NCBI GenBank assembly: GCA_017463245.1
Contig: JAFTPN010000076.1
Span: 1 to 42,501 of the forward strand
DNA length: 42,501 nucleotides
Direction: 5' to 3'
Origin: Clostridia bacterium
GTDB lineage: Bacteria > Bacillota > Clostridia > Christensenellales > Aristaeellaceae
A model generated the notes under the pieces. The model was given only the letters and a program-made list of their open reading frames with translations. It was not told the origin of the DNA and searched no databases. The position numbers were made by a program, and so were the translations under genes. Positions 7,367-16,560 of the stretch are shown here, one piece after another. Each line of letters opens with the position of its first letter. The first letter of the stretch is position 1.

Positions 7367-8548
7367 ATGCTTGCCCGCATCCGTCAGAGCTACGAGCATA
7401 CCATCTACGCCAGTTACCTGGGGTATATCACCCAGGCCATCATCAACAATTTTGCTCCCCTGCTGTTCCTCACCTTCGTGGCCGATTTCGGCCTGACGCT
7501 GGATCAGATCACGCTGATCACCACCATCAACTTTCTGGTGCAGCTGGGCGTTGACCTGATCAGCGCCAAGGTGGTGGACAAGATCGGCTACCGCCCCTGC
7601 ATCGTGGCGGCTCATGTGCTGTGCGCCGCCGGACTGATCGGCCTGGCGGTGCTGCCCTCTGTGCTGACGCCCTATGCGGGCATCATGACCGCCGTGGTGC
7701 TGTATGCCCTGGGCGGCGGCATCCTTGAGGTGCTGGTCAGCCCCATTGTGGAGGCCTGCCCCACCAAGAAAAAGGAAGCCGCCATGAGCCTGCTGCACTC
7801 CTTCTACTGCTGGGGGCATGTGTTCCTGGTGGTGGTCAGCACAGCGTTCTTCGCGGTGTTCGGCATCAGCAGCTGGCGGGTGCTGGCCTGCCTGTGGGCG
7901 CTGGTGCCGCTGATGAACATTGTCTATTTCTCACTGGTGCCGCTCTACCCCATCGTGGCCGAGGAAGAAAAGCAGCTGTCCATCGCAGGGCTTTTCAAGC
8001 AGAAGGTGTTCTGGCTGCTGATGGTGCTGATGGTCTGCGCCGGTGCTTCCGAGCAGGCCATGAGCCAATGGGCCAGCGCCTTTGCCGAGAGCGGCCTGAA
8101 GGTGAGCAAAACCATGGGCGACCTGGCTGGCCCCTGCGCCTTCGCCATCCTGATGGGCACCGCACGCGCCCTGTATGGCAAGTTCAGCGATAAACTCCCC
8201 CTGAAGCAGTTCATGATGGGCAGCGCCGCGCTGTGCATTGTGTGCTATGTGGTGGCGGCCTTCAGCGGCAGCCCGCTGTTCGCCCTGCTGGGCTGCGCTA
8301 TGTGCGGCTTCTCGGTGGGCATTTTCTGGCCAGGCACCTTCAGCATGGGCGCCAAGGCGCTGCCCACCGGCGGCACCGCCATGTATGCCCTGATGGCGCT
8401 GGCTGGCGACCTGGGCTGTTCCTCCGGCCCCACGGTGGTGGGCATGGTGGCCAACGCCACCGGCGGCAGCCTGCAAAACGGCCTGATGGTGGCCATGGTG
8501 TTCCCCGTGCTGATCCTGGCGGGCATGGCCATGATGAAGGAAGCGTAA
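7367..8548 (+). CDS. MFS transporter, FucP-like
   Basis: Major facilitator superfamily permease, 393 aa, with about 12 hydrophobic segments. It has the cytoplasmic-loop signature DLISAKVVDKIGYRPCIVAAH after helix 2 and a central loop (EEEKQLSIAGLFKQKVF) splitting two six-helix halves. The second half has GKFSDKLPLKQ in the matching loop. The overall pattern resembles fucose-permease-like or sugar-proton MFS proteins, but the substrate is not evident. AAAGGAGG at 7349-7356 precedes the ATG at 7367; a longer frame upstream overlaps the divergent promoter and is rejected. It stands alone and ends in a strong terminator. Confidence 0.87.
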   Translation: MLARIRQSYEHTIYASYLGYITQAIINNFAPLLFLTFVADFGLTLDQITLITTINFLVQLGVDLISAKVVDKIGYRPCIVAAHVLCAAGLIGLAVLPSVLTPYAGIMTAVVLYALGGGILEVLVSPIVEACPTKKKEAAMSLLHSFYCWGHVFLVVVSTAFFAVFGISSWRVLACLWALVPLMNIVYFSLVPLYPIVAEEEKQLSIAGLFKQKVFWLLMVLMVCAGASEQAMSQWASAFAESGLKVSKTMGDLAGPCAFAILMGTARALYGKFSDKLPLKQFMMGSAALCIVCYVVAAFSGSPLFALLGCAMCGFSVGIFWPGTFSMGAKALPTGGTAMYALMALAGDLGCSSGPTVVGMVANATGGSLQNGLMVAMVFPVLILAGMAMMKEA

Positions 8549-8590
8549 AAAACACGCCGCGTCTTCTGAAGAAGACGCGGCGTGTTTTTT
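8547..8590. terminator. Intrinsic terminator of the MFS gene
   Basis: A 20-bp perfect stem (8547-8566 with 8571-8590) has a TGAA loop. It starts A6 and ends T6-7, so it can work in both directions. It overlaps the MFS stop codon. Confidence 0.95.
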
Positions 8591-8627
8591 TAATTCGGAA
8601 TTAGGAATTCGGAATGCGGAATTTGGT
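8591..8627. repeat. GGAATTC-type short tandem repeat, copy 1
   Basis: The stretch is built of aattcggaatt, aggaattcggaatgcggaatt units. The reverse complement of the same design lies at 25412-25449, between priA and def. No gene is present. Confidence 0.7.
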
Positions 8628-8637
8628 TTGTGGACGG

Positions 8638-8662
8638 ACGGGCGATCGCAGATCGCCCCTAC
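8638..8662 (-). repeat. Solo REP unit
   Basis: A single 25-nt palindrome of the REPIN family (GGGCGATCGCAGATCGCCCC core) lies in the spacer after the MFS gene. No facing partner is seen nearby. Confidence 0.7.
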
Positions 8663-8693
8663 GGGTGCAGGAAGAAGTTAGATGTTGATGCAA

Positions 8694-8803
8694 GTAGCAG
8701 AACCACTCCTTCCGTCCTCGCTACGCTCGGCCACCTCCCTCGGGGAGGGAGGCTCAACCCCTCAGTCCCTTCGGGACAGCTCCCCTACGAAGGGGAGCCT
8801 CAC
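8694..8803 (-). repeat. Double copy of the GGGAG/CTGAC repeat family
   Basis: gcagaaccactccttccgtc and cctccctcggggagggagg (8697-8754) repeat the block at 435-505. They are followed by a second unit (8758-8800) with paired ends ggctccccttcgtaggggagc read on the minus strand and a CCCTTCGGG hairpin. Confidence 0.7.
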
Positions 8804-8820
8804 CAACTACCTCCGCGTCG

Positions 8821-8967
8821 CGGCGCAACCGTATTTGCGCCGTGACCCCAACAGAAAACCCACCCTGCTATTGCTAACAGAGTGGGTTTCGAAAGGGACG
8901 AAGTCCCTTCGCGGGGATTCCCAAGGGGCAAAGCCCCTTGGGCGGAGTCCAGAGGCAGAGCCTCTGG
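8821..8967 (-). terminator. Modular hairpin cassette with terminator, 3' of uraA
   Basis: Read from the uraA stop on the minus strand, the order is: a CCAGAGGC stem with 3-nt loop (8949-8967); a CCAAGGGGC stem (8921-8941); an AAGGGAC stem (8893-8909); an AAACCCAC/GTGGGTTT stem ending in TTTTCTGTT (8856-8889), the likely intrinsic terminator; and a CGGCGCAA stem (8821-8842). All short stems pair perfectly. The first hairpin directly touches the stop codon. The same order recurs after dnaJ (42352-42498). Confidence 0.75.
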
Positions 8968-10317
8968 TTACACCTTGAAGTTCACGGACTGGTCGCCCTG
9001 GTCGTTGTCGCCAAACTTGTAGTCGTTGCCGGGCAGGACAGCGTTCAGGATGATGCCCACCAGGGAAGCCACGGCCAGGCCGGACAGGCGGATGGTCACT
9101 TCGCCAATGTTGAAGATGATCGCGCCAGCGTTGGAGAAGTTGATGCCCAGAGCCAAGGACATGATCAGAGCAGCGATGATCACGTTGCGGGACTTGGAGA
9201 AGTCCACCTGATTCTCAACAATGTTGCGAACGCCGACAGCGGAGATCATGCCGTAGAGGATCATGGACACGCCGCCGATGGTAGCAGCGGGCATGCAGGA
9301 GATCAGAGCAGCAAACTTGGGGCAGAAGGAGAACACGATGGCGATCACAGCCGCCAGACGGACAACGCCGGGATTGTAGACCTTGGTCAGAGCCAGTACG
9401 CCGGTATTCTCGCCATAGGTCGTGTTGGCGGGAGCGCCGAACAGAGCAGCCAGAGAAGTGGCCAGGCCGTCACCCAGCAGCGTGCGATGCAGGCCGGGCT
9501 CCTTAACGAAGTTCTTGCCAACCGTGGAGGAGATAGCGCAAATATCGCCAATGTGCTCCATCATGGTCGCCAGAGCGATCGGAACCATGGTGATCAGCGC
9601 AGAAATCAGCAAGGAGACATCCACACCAGCAAACAGGGAGAAGGCAGTATCTTCCATCTTCAGGGGGAGGCCAATCCATGCAGCCTGAGCCACAGGAGTG
9701 AAGTCCACCATGCCGCACAGGGCAGCCACCGCATAGGAACCGACAACGCCCAGCAGGATCGGGATGATCTTGAACATGCCCTTGCCCCAGATGTTGAAAG
9801 CAATCACAATGCCCACCGCCAGGATGGCAATCCACCAGTTGTTGGCGCAGTTGTTGATGGCGCTGTTGGCCAGCGTGATGCCAATGCAGATGATGATGGG
9901 GCCGGTGACGATCGGCGGGAAGAAGCGCATGACCTTTTCCGCACCGCAAGCCTTGAACAGAGCAGAAAGCAGCACATACAGCAGGCCAGCCGCCGCAACA
10001 CCCAGACCCGCATAGGGAATCCAGTTGGCGCCCGTGCCGCTGTTGGCCACAAGAGCCTTCACAGCCTCATAGCCGCCCAGGAAAGCAAAGGAGGAACCCA
10101 GGAAGGCCGGAACCTTCCACTTGGTCAGGAAATGGAACAGCAGCGTGCCCAGGCCAGCCCAGAACAGCGTTGCAGAAACCGAGATGCCCGCCACAGCCTC
10201 GGGGGCGTAGATCTGCGTCAGCGCAGGTACCAGAACCGTTGCGCCAAACATGGCGAACATGTGCTGGAAACCAAGCAAACCAAACTTGGCAGGAGAAAGC
10301 TTCTGATTCTCGCTCAT
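8968..10317 (-). CDS. uraA: Uracil/xanthine permease, NCS2 family (UraA type)
   Basis: Proton-coupled nucleobase transporter in the cell membrane, 449 aa with about 14 hydrophobic segments. Family marks are GFQHMFAMFGATVLVP near the N-terminus and the signature TTYGENTGVLALTKVYNP in the substrate-binding region. Uracil is the most likely substrate because the gene follows pyrR by 68 nt and shares its PyrR-type attenuator. GGAAGGGAAG upstream is a plausible ribosome site for the ATG at 10317. The stop codon abuts a modular hairpin terminator cassette. Confidence 0.93.
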   Translation of the reverse strand: MSENQKLSPAKFGLLGFQHMFAMFGATVLVPALTQIYAPEAVAGISVSATLFWAGLGTLLFHFLTKWKVPAFLGSSFAFLGGYEAVKALVANSGTGANWIPYAGLGVAAAGLLYVLLSALFKACGAEKVMRFFPPIVTGPIIICIGITLANSAINNCANNWWIAILAVGIVIAFNIWGKGMFKIIPILLGVVGSYAVAALCGMVDFTPVAQAAWIGLPLKMEDTAFSLFAGVDVSLLISALITMVPIALATMMEHIGDICAISSTVGKNFVKEPGLHRTLLGDGLATSLAALFGAPANTTYGENTGVLALTKVYNPGVVRLAAVIAIVFSFCPKFAALISCMPAATIGGVSMILYGMISAVGVRNIVENQVDFSKSRNVIIAALIMSLALGINFSNAGAIIFNIGEVTIRLSGLAVASLVGIILNAVLPGNDYKFGDNDQGDQSVNFKV

Positions 10318-10385
10318 TGGTAATACTTCCCTTCCTCTAAATTAGTGTAATCTATGAACTCCGGATTGCTCCGGCGATCACCAAA

Positions 10386-10919
10386 TCAGTACAGCGCCAC
10401 ACCGTCGCCGCCGTCGATCTCGGCCATCTGCACGCCGATGCGCTCGTTCTGGGCGGTAGGCACATTCTTGCCCACATAGTCGGGGCGGATGGGCAGCTCG
10501 CGGTGGCCGCGGTCGATCAGCACCGCCAGGCGGATCTTCTCCGCACGGCCCTGATCCAGGATCGCGTCCATGGCAGCGCGGGTGGTGCGGCCGGTGTGCA
10601 GCACGTCGTCCACCAGCACCACGGTGCGGCCAGCTACATCAAAGGGGATGTTCTGCTCCTGCACCTTCAGTTCATGGTTGGCCAGGTCATCGCGGTACAT
10701 GGCGATGTCCACCTCACCCACGGGGATCTTCACATGCTCGTAGGCTTCGATGATATCAGCCAGGCGCTGTGCCAGCGGCACACCGCGGCGGCGGATACCC
10801 ACCATCACCACATTGTCCAGGGGAGCGAGCTGCTCCATGATCTCATGCGCCATGCGGGTCAGCGCACGCTGCATCGTTTCACCGTTCATCAGTTGTGCCT
10901 TGGGGATTCCGCCTGCCAT
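10386..10919 (-). CDS. pyrR: PyrR, pyrimidine operon regulator/UPRTase
   Basis: RNA-binding attenuation protein with a phosphoribosyltransferase fold, 177 aa (B. subtilis 181). The PRPP-binding motif is VVLVDDVLHTGRTTRAAMDAI; MVGIRRRGVPLAQRL and LAVLIDRGHRELPIRPDYVGKNVPT are also characteristic. It binds a stem-loop in pyr leader RNAs when UMP is high and promotes termination. I chose the ATG at 10919 because GGAGG lies 8 nt upstream; the longer start puts the ribosome site inside the gene. It is the first gene of pyrR-uraA and has its own candidate attenuator. Confidence 0.95.
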   Translation of the reverse strand: MAGGIPKAQLMNGETMQRALTRMAHEIMEQLAPLDNVVMVGIRRRGVPLAQRLADIIEAYEHVKIPVGEVDIAMYRDDLANHELKVQEQNIPFDVAGRTVVLVDDVLHTGRTTRAAMDAILDQGRAEKIRLAVLIDRGHRELPIRPDYVGKNVPTAQNERIGVQMAEIDGGDGVALY

Positions 10920-10935
10920 CGTCACGACCTCCATT

Positions 10936-10978
10936 TCCAAAAAGAAAACGCCTCACCCGCTGCGGCGGAAAAAGGCGT
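10936..10978 (-). terminator. Attenuator terminator in the pyrR leader
   Basis: On the minus strand, ACGCCT (complement of 10973-10978) pairs with AGGCGT (complement of 10948-10953) around an inner GC hairpin. It is followed by TTTTCTTTTT. It ends just upstream of the pyrR ribosome site, as expected of a PyrR-controlled terminator. Confidence 0.8.
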
Positions 10979-11006
10979 ACTGATACAAATATCATCTTTG
11001 ATGTCT

Positions 11007-11033
11007 GCACGAACCTTCCCAGCCTCGCGGTGC
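11007..11033 (-). promoter_or_regulatory. PyrR-binding loop (anti-antiterminator) in the leader RNA
   Basis: The minus-strand RNA contains GCACCGCGAGGCUGGGAAGG followed by UUCGUGC. The GAGGCU-NNN-AAGG core matches the conserved PyrR-binding consensus, and GCAC/GUGC closes the stem. It sits between the promoter and the leader terminator, so UMP-bound PyrR would favour termination. The competing antiterminator pairing was not worked out in full. Confidence 0.7.
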
Positions 11034-11065
11034 TGTGATTAAAGGATAGCTTTGACAACCTAACA

Positions 11066-11094
11066 AAGTATACACCTAACACAAAAAAAAGTAA
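11066..11094 (-). promoter_or_regulatory. Promoter of pyrR-uraA
   Basis: On the minus strand, TTTACT (11089-11094) and TATACT (11066-11071) are separated by 17 bp. The promoter reads into the PyrR leader. The divergent gntR promoter begins about 40 bp away. Confidence 0.65.
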
Positions 11095-11132
11095 ACCCTT
11101 TTTGCAAATTTCGCGAAACTTCGCCCACGCTC

Positions 11133-11170
11133 TTGACAGAAAAAGGGGATTGTATTATCCTTGTATACAA
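11133..11170 (+). promoter_or_regulatory. gntR promoter and GntR-type operator
   Basis: TTGACA (11133-11138) and TATCCT (11156-11161) are spaced by 17 bp. The perfect palindrome TTGTATACAA at 11161-11170 overlaps the start-site region and has the form of FadR/VanR-type GntR operators. A looser partner, GCATACAATGTAC, follows. Autoregulation is the simplest reading; control of the divergent pyr promoter is also possible. Confidence 0.55.
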
Positions 11171-11228
11171 AGTGCATACAATGTACACATGCGCTTTTGA
11201 CCACCGACCTGCAAGGAGCTGCTTTACC

Positions 11229-11921
11229 ATGATGACCAACTCCCTCTTCCAGCCCATGATGGAAAGCCGACCCATCCGCGAGATCGCCTACGAGGTGCTC
11301 AAGCACGCCATTATCACCGGCGATATCCCCGCGGGCGAGCGCATTGTGGAGACCGACTATGCCGAGCGCCTGCACATCAGCCGCACGCCCCTGCGCGAGG
11401 CCCTGCGCAAGCTGGAGCGCGACGGCCTGGTGGAGTACGTGCTGCGCCGAGGCGTGGTGGTGCGCGCCTTTACCATCGCCGATGTGGAGGAGATCTACAC
11501 CATCCGCAACTCCCTGGAGATGCTCACCCTGCCCGCCATCATCCGCAACGCCACCGCCGAGGACATTGCCGAACTGAAGCAGCGCCTCCGCGAGATGGAC
11601 GAGGTGATGGAGCGCGGCGATATCGAGACCCTCTCCCCCATGGCTCGCGCCTTCCACACCCAGCTCACCCGCCTGTGCCGCCAGAACCGCATCCTGCGCG
11701 TCATCGAAAGCCAGGACGAGTTCATCACCCGCTTCTCCGCCATGTCCATCCAGCAGGAGAACCGCCGCTCCGCCGCCCACGACGAGCACTATAAGCTCGT
11801 GGAATACGTGGAAAAGCGCGACCTGGAAAGCTTCACCGAGCTCATGGGCAAGCACATCGAGCGCAGCAAGCAAAACTGCCTCGCCGCCTTGGCTGCGCAG
11901 AAGCAGAATAGGGAGCTTTGA
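11229..11921 (+). CDS. GntR-family transcriptional regulator, FCD (FadR) type
   Basis: The product is 230 aa. The N-terminal winged helix-turn-helix is IREIAYEVLKHAIITGDIPAGERI...YAERLHISRTPLREALRKLERDGLVEY. The C-terminal all-helical FCD ligand domain carries FHTQLTRLCRQNRI and HDEHYKLVEYVEKRDLESF, with the histidines that usually bind metal. AAGGAG 10 nt upstream supports 11229; a second ATG follows at 11232. It is divergent from pyrR-uraA with a palindromic operator at its own promoter. FCD regulators usually sense small carboxylates or sugar acids, and no such catabolic genes lie next to it, so its targets are unknown. Confidence 0.88.
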   Translation: MMTNSLFQPMMESRPIREIAYEVLKHAIITGDIPAGERIVETDYAERLHISRTPLREALRKLERDGLVEYVLRRGVVVRAFTIADVEEIYTIRNSLEMLTLPAIIRNATAEDIAELKQRLREMDEVMERGDIETLSPMARAFHTQLTRLCRQNRILRVIESQDEFITRFSAMSIQQENRRSAAHDEHYKLVEYVEKRDLESFTELMGKHIERSKQNCLAALAAQKQNREL

Positions 11922-11929
11922 TGCAGCGT

Positions 11930-11969
11930 GCGAGAGAGGCGGCTTCTTTGAAAGAAGCCCCTCTCTCGC
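11930..11969. other. Long hairpin after gntR
   Basis: A near-perfect 19-bp stem (GCGAGAGAGG, GGCTTCTTT and complements) has a 1-nt apex and symmetric single mismatches. No U-tract follows, so it may stabilise a 3' end or belong to the dispersed palindrome families rather than terminate by itself. Confidence 0.55.
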
Positions 11970-12010
11970 GCTCTCTCCCGAAGAACGGCGACTTTCGCAT
12001 ACAAATAAGG

Positions 12011-12044
12011 ACAGCTCCGGCAATGCATAGCCGGAGCTGTTTTC
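12011..12044. terminator. Intrinsic terminator between gntR and the GNAT gene
   Basis: ACAGCTCCGGC (12011-12021) pairs with GCCGGAGCTGT (12030-12040) around an 8-nt loop, followed by TTTC on the plus strand. The minus-strand tail is weaker (CCTTATTTG). Confidence 0.75.
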
Positions 12045-12061
12045 ATATTCTGCATGTTCTT

Positions 12062-12113
12062 GGCTCCCCCTCTGGGGGAGCTGTCAGCGCTTGCGCTGAC
12101 TGAGAGGGCTGCC
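12062..12113 (+). repeat. GGGAG/CTGAC repeat family copy
   Basis: ggctccccctctgggggagc is followed by the hairpin GTCAGCGCTTGCGCTGAC and tgagagggct. It lies just after the GNAT gene stop. The same layout with a different hairpin stem occurs at 29941 and 36957. Confidence 0.75.
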
Positions 12114-12122
12114 CGTTTCTCC

Positions 12123-12950
12123 TTACACGGTCATGCTTCCCAGATACTCCCGCAGCGTTTCCTTGAAGCCCAAACTGCGGTACAGGTTCACCGCGGGCGT
12201 GTTGTTCACATAAACCTCCAGCATCACTTTCTTCGGCAGTTCTGCCTCGATGGCTGCCTGCAGCAGCGCACGGCCATATCCTTTTCCGCGATGCTCTGGT
12301 GCTACAAGCAGCTGGATCGGCTCGTTTTCCTCACAGCCGGTGGTCATTTCGATGTACCCCACCGCCTCGCCATTCTCCACCGCCAGCATCACATTGTAGC
12401 GATCCAGCGCCTGTAGCATACGCTCTGCCGTCCAATACACACCTTCATCATCGTGGATCGCACGGAAGGACTGCTCATAGATTGGTTTGTACTTGACGAT
12501 ATTAGCACTCACAGGCTTGGGCGTATATTCGCCCAGGTGCATTTCCATTTCTTCATCATTATAAACAATACCCTGCTTTTCATAAGCATGATACATTGTC
12601 TGATTCACCTTTGTGACCACCGCGTCCAGGTGATAGCCGCTGTACGCCTCCCGCAGGTGATCAAACAGCACCTCATACACAGAAGGCTCCTGCACGAATC
12701 CCCAAAGCATTTCAAGGTAGCGGTCGTCTTCCTCCACCAGCAGCCGAAAAACACCCCGGATCTCGTTGTTTTCGTCACGAATGACCAGCAGGGATGAGGA
12801 TTCCTGGCCTGCAAGACGTTCGATAGCTGAGACTAATTCACCATGTTCACGTGGACACAGGTGGCAATATTCTTCCGTGTTGTTATTATGCTGGTATATA
12901 TACTCAATGATTTCGCTTGCTTTATCTTTTCCTTCAAACTGTATTTTCAT
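12123..12950 (-). CDS. GNAT-family N-acetyltransferase, two-domain
   Basis: The product is 275 aa. The C-terminal GNAT domain (about residues 150-275) carries the acetyl-CoA motif LLVAPEHRGKGYGRALLQAAIE and the closing NNTPAVNLYRSLGFKE. The N-terminal half (about 1-140) looks like a second, degenerate GNAT fold without a clear acetyl-CoA loop. GGAGG about 7 nt upstream of the ATG lies inside the mutY 3' end, and the genes overlap by 17 nt. The substrate is unknown. Confidence 0.82.
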   Translation of the reverse strand: MKIQFEGKDKASEIIEYIYQHNNNTEEYCHLCPREHGELVSAIERLAGQESSSLLVIRDENNEIRGVFRLLVEEDDRYLEMLWGFVQEPSVYEVLFDHLREAYSGYHLDAVVTKVNQTMYHAYEKQGIVYNDEEMEMHLGEYTPKPVSANIVKYKPIYEQSFRAIHDDEGVYWTAERMLQALDRYNVMLAVENGEAVGYIEMTTGCEENEPIQLLVAPEHRGKGYGRALLQAAIEAELPKKVMLEVYVNNTPAVNLYRSLGFKETLREYLGSMTV

Positions 12951-13989
12951 TTTGTTCCTCCATTACTTTCCTCACCACCACTAACGCCTTCCTGACGGCT
13001 GTGGGAATCGTGAGTTTCTCCATTTCTGCCCCCGTCACAAACCGCCAGCCTGCGGGAGCTTCCGCGGTGGTCTGCATGATGTAGAGCTTCATCTGCCACA
13101 CCTGGTGGGTGAAGATGTGCTTGGCCTCCCCTGCGGGCTGTATGTCTGTCACCGGCAGGCCGATCTTGCGTTTCACCAGGGCAGGCAGCTGCTTGGCGGT
13201 GTGGTGCTCTTCCACCATGGGGTATACCCACAGGCCTTGCAGCATAGTCTCTGTACGCTGGCGCATCAGCACACGATTGCCGTTGAAGATCAGGCACAGG
13301 TCGTAGTCGATGACCCTGGGCGGGTTCTTCCGGGGCAGTTCGGGGATGTCCTCCGCATCGCCCTCGCGATAGGCGTCGCACAGAGCGGCCACGGGGCAGC
13401 GCTCGCAGCTGGGCGTTCCCGGCACGCAGATGGTCGCGCCCAGGTCCATCATGGCCTGGTTGAAATCGCCGGGGCGGTTTTCCGGCACCAGGGCGGCGGC
13501 CTCCTGGGCGATGCGCCGCTTTACCGAGGGGATGCCCACATTCTCTCGTATGCCCTTAACCCGGCTCACCACGCGGATCACATTGCCGTCCACCGCAGGC
13601 ACGGCCTGCTCATAGGCAATGCTGGCAATGGCACCTGCGGTGTATTCGCCAATGCCGCTGATTTTCATAAGCTCCTTCACGTCCCTGGGGATCACCCCGC
13701 CATGCTCCGCCACCACCTGCTGCGCACCCTTGTGCAGGTTGCGGGCTCGGCGGTAGTAGCCCAGGCCTTCCCACAGCTTCAGCACCTCGTCCTCCGGGGC
13801 GGCAGCCAGGGCTTCCACCGTGGGAAAGCGCCGGATGAACCGTTCGAAATACGCCAGCACCGTTTCCACCCGGGTCTGCTGGAGCATGGTCTCGGAAACC
13901 CAGGTGTGATAGGCATTGTGGATGCCCCGCCAGGGCAGCACACGGGCGTGCTGATCGTACCAGCGCAAAAGCAGTTCGGCAAAGTCCAT
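12934..13989 (-). CDS. mutY: A/G-specific adenine DNA glycosylase MutY
   Basis: Base-excision repair enzyme removing A opposite 8-oxoG, 351 aa. The catalytic Glu lies in SETMLQQTRV, the helix-hairpin-helix in ISGIGEYTAGAIAS and the catalytic Asp in VDGNVIRV. The 4Fe-4S cluster motif is CVPGTPSCERCPVAALC (C-x6-C-x2-C-x5-C). The C-terminal NUDIX-like 8-oxoG domain starts around residue 230 (DLCLIFNGNRVLMRQR). AGGGGGA upstream supports the ATG at 13989. It is first in a two-gene unit with the GNAT protein and divergent from groESL. Confidence 0.95.
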   Translation of the reverse strand: MDFAELLLRWYDQHARVLPWRGIHNAYHTWVSETMLQQTRVETVLAYFERFIRRFPTVEALAAAPEDEVLKLWEGLGYYRRARNLHKGAQQVVAEHGGVIPRDVKELMKISGIGEYTAGAIASIAYEQAVPAVDGNVIRVVSRVKGIRENVGIPSVKRRIAQEAAALVPENRPGDFNQAMMDLGATICVPGTPSCERCPVAALCDAYREGDAEDIPELPRKNPPRVIDYDLCLIFNGNRVLMRQRTETMLQGLWVYPMVEEHHTAKQLPALVKRKIGLPVTDIQPAGEAKHIFTHQVWQMKLYIMQTTAEAPAGWRFVTGAEMEKLTIPTAVRKALVVVRKVMEEQNENTV

Positions 13990-14011
13990 GGTTCATCCCC
14001 CTTCCGGCGCT

Positions 14012-14039
14012 ATTGTACCACGAAATGATGATTTTTCAA
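14012..14039 (-). promoter_or_regulatory. Promoter of mutY
   Basis: On the minus strand, TTGAAA (14034-14039) and TACAAT (14012-14017) are spaced by 16 bp. Confidence 0.65.
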
Positions 14040-14118
14040 AATTGCAAGCATTCGCGAGATATTTGCACCTATTAAGCCATTTTTGCTTGATTTTTCCCAA
14101 ATTTACCACCCTTCGCAG

Positions 14119-14508
<390 letters not shown>

Positions 14509-14521
14509 TTTCGATTTGTAA

Positions 14522-16165
<1,644 letters not shown>

Positions 16166-16180
16166 GCGCTGACGCGCTTT

Positions 16181-16216
16181 CAAAGAAGTGGCCTGAAGGC
16201 CACTTCTTTGAGGTTT
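16181..16216 (+). terminator. Intrinsic terminator of groESL
   Basis: A 13-bp stem (CAAAGAAGTGGCC, 16181-16193, with 16198-16210) has a TGAA loop, followed by AGGTTTT. Confidence 0.85.
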
Positions 16217-16372
16217 TGGCGCTACGTCGCTGTGGGCTAAAGCCCACGGCCGCTCCTTCGCGTAAGGAATGTTTTCGCCAGAGGCGAAAACGACCCGCCC
16301 CGGCGGCAGAGCCGCCGGATACGAATTGAATCGGAGGCGTTCCACCTCCGATACCTCCCCCTTGAGTTTGCG
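16217..16372. repeat. Array of four short-loop hairpins
   Basis: In order: GTGGGCT/AGCCCAC (16232-16247), GTTTTCGCC-AGA-GGCGAAAAC (16271-16291), CCGGCGGC-AGA-GCCGCCGG (16300-16318) and ATCGGAGG/CCTCCGAT (16330-16352). Two have the AGA loop seen in the other hairpin cassettes. No gene is supported here. Confidence 0.7.
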
Positions 16373-16410
16373 AAAAGGCAGCTGCATCTCTGCAGCTGCC
16401 TTTTTTGCTG
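16373..16410. terminator. Bidirectional intrinsic terminator
   Basis: AAAAGGCAGCTGCA (16373-16386) pairs with TGCAGCTGCCTTTT (16391-16404) around a TCTC loop. T6 follows on plus and TTTTCG on minus. It separates the groESL side from the convergent NrdD-tail gene. Confidence 0.88.
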
Positions 16411-16415
16411 TGTTG

Positions 16416-16551
16416 CACCCATGCGTCGCGGTGCGCCCGTTGCGCACCGTGACCCCTGCTTGGCAGGCGTTCGTCCGCCCTCCCCGCATGGGTTTCGAAA
16501 GGGACGAAGTCCCTTCGCGGGAGAGTCCAGAGAGGGCAGAGCCCTCTCTGG
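16416..16551 (-). repeat. Modular hairpin cassette 3' of the NrdD-tail gene
   Basis: Read from the stop codon at 16561: an 11-bp CCAGAGAGGGC stem with 3-nt loop (16527-16551), an AAGGGAC stem (16499-16515), then AAACCCATGC. The ACCCATGC part can pair with GCATGGGT (complement of 16417-16424) across the CGGTGCGC stem module (16429-16449). Linkers such as TTCGCGGGAG and GTGACCCC are shared with the cassettes after uraA and dnaJ. Stem sequences differ but remain complementary. Confidence 0.72.
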
Positions 16552-16560
16552 CGCCGCTCC

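Noticed and set aside
8591-8967. A missed gene between the MFS transporter and uraA
   Set aside because: Every frame is broken up by four kinds of palindromic repeats and no ribosome site or domain is visible.
11930-11969. Simple intrinsic terminator of gntR
   Set aside because: The stem is long but lacks a U-tract on either side; the terminator at 12011-12044 fits better.
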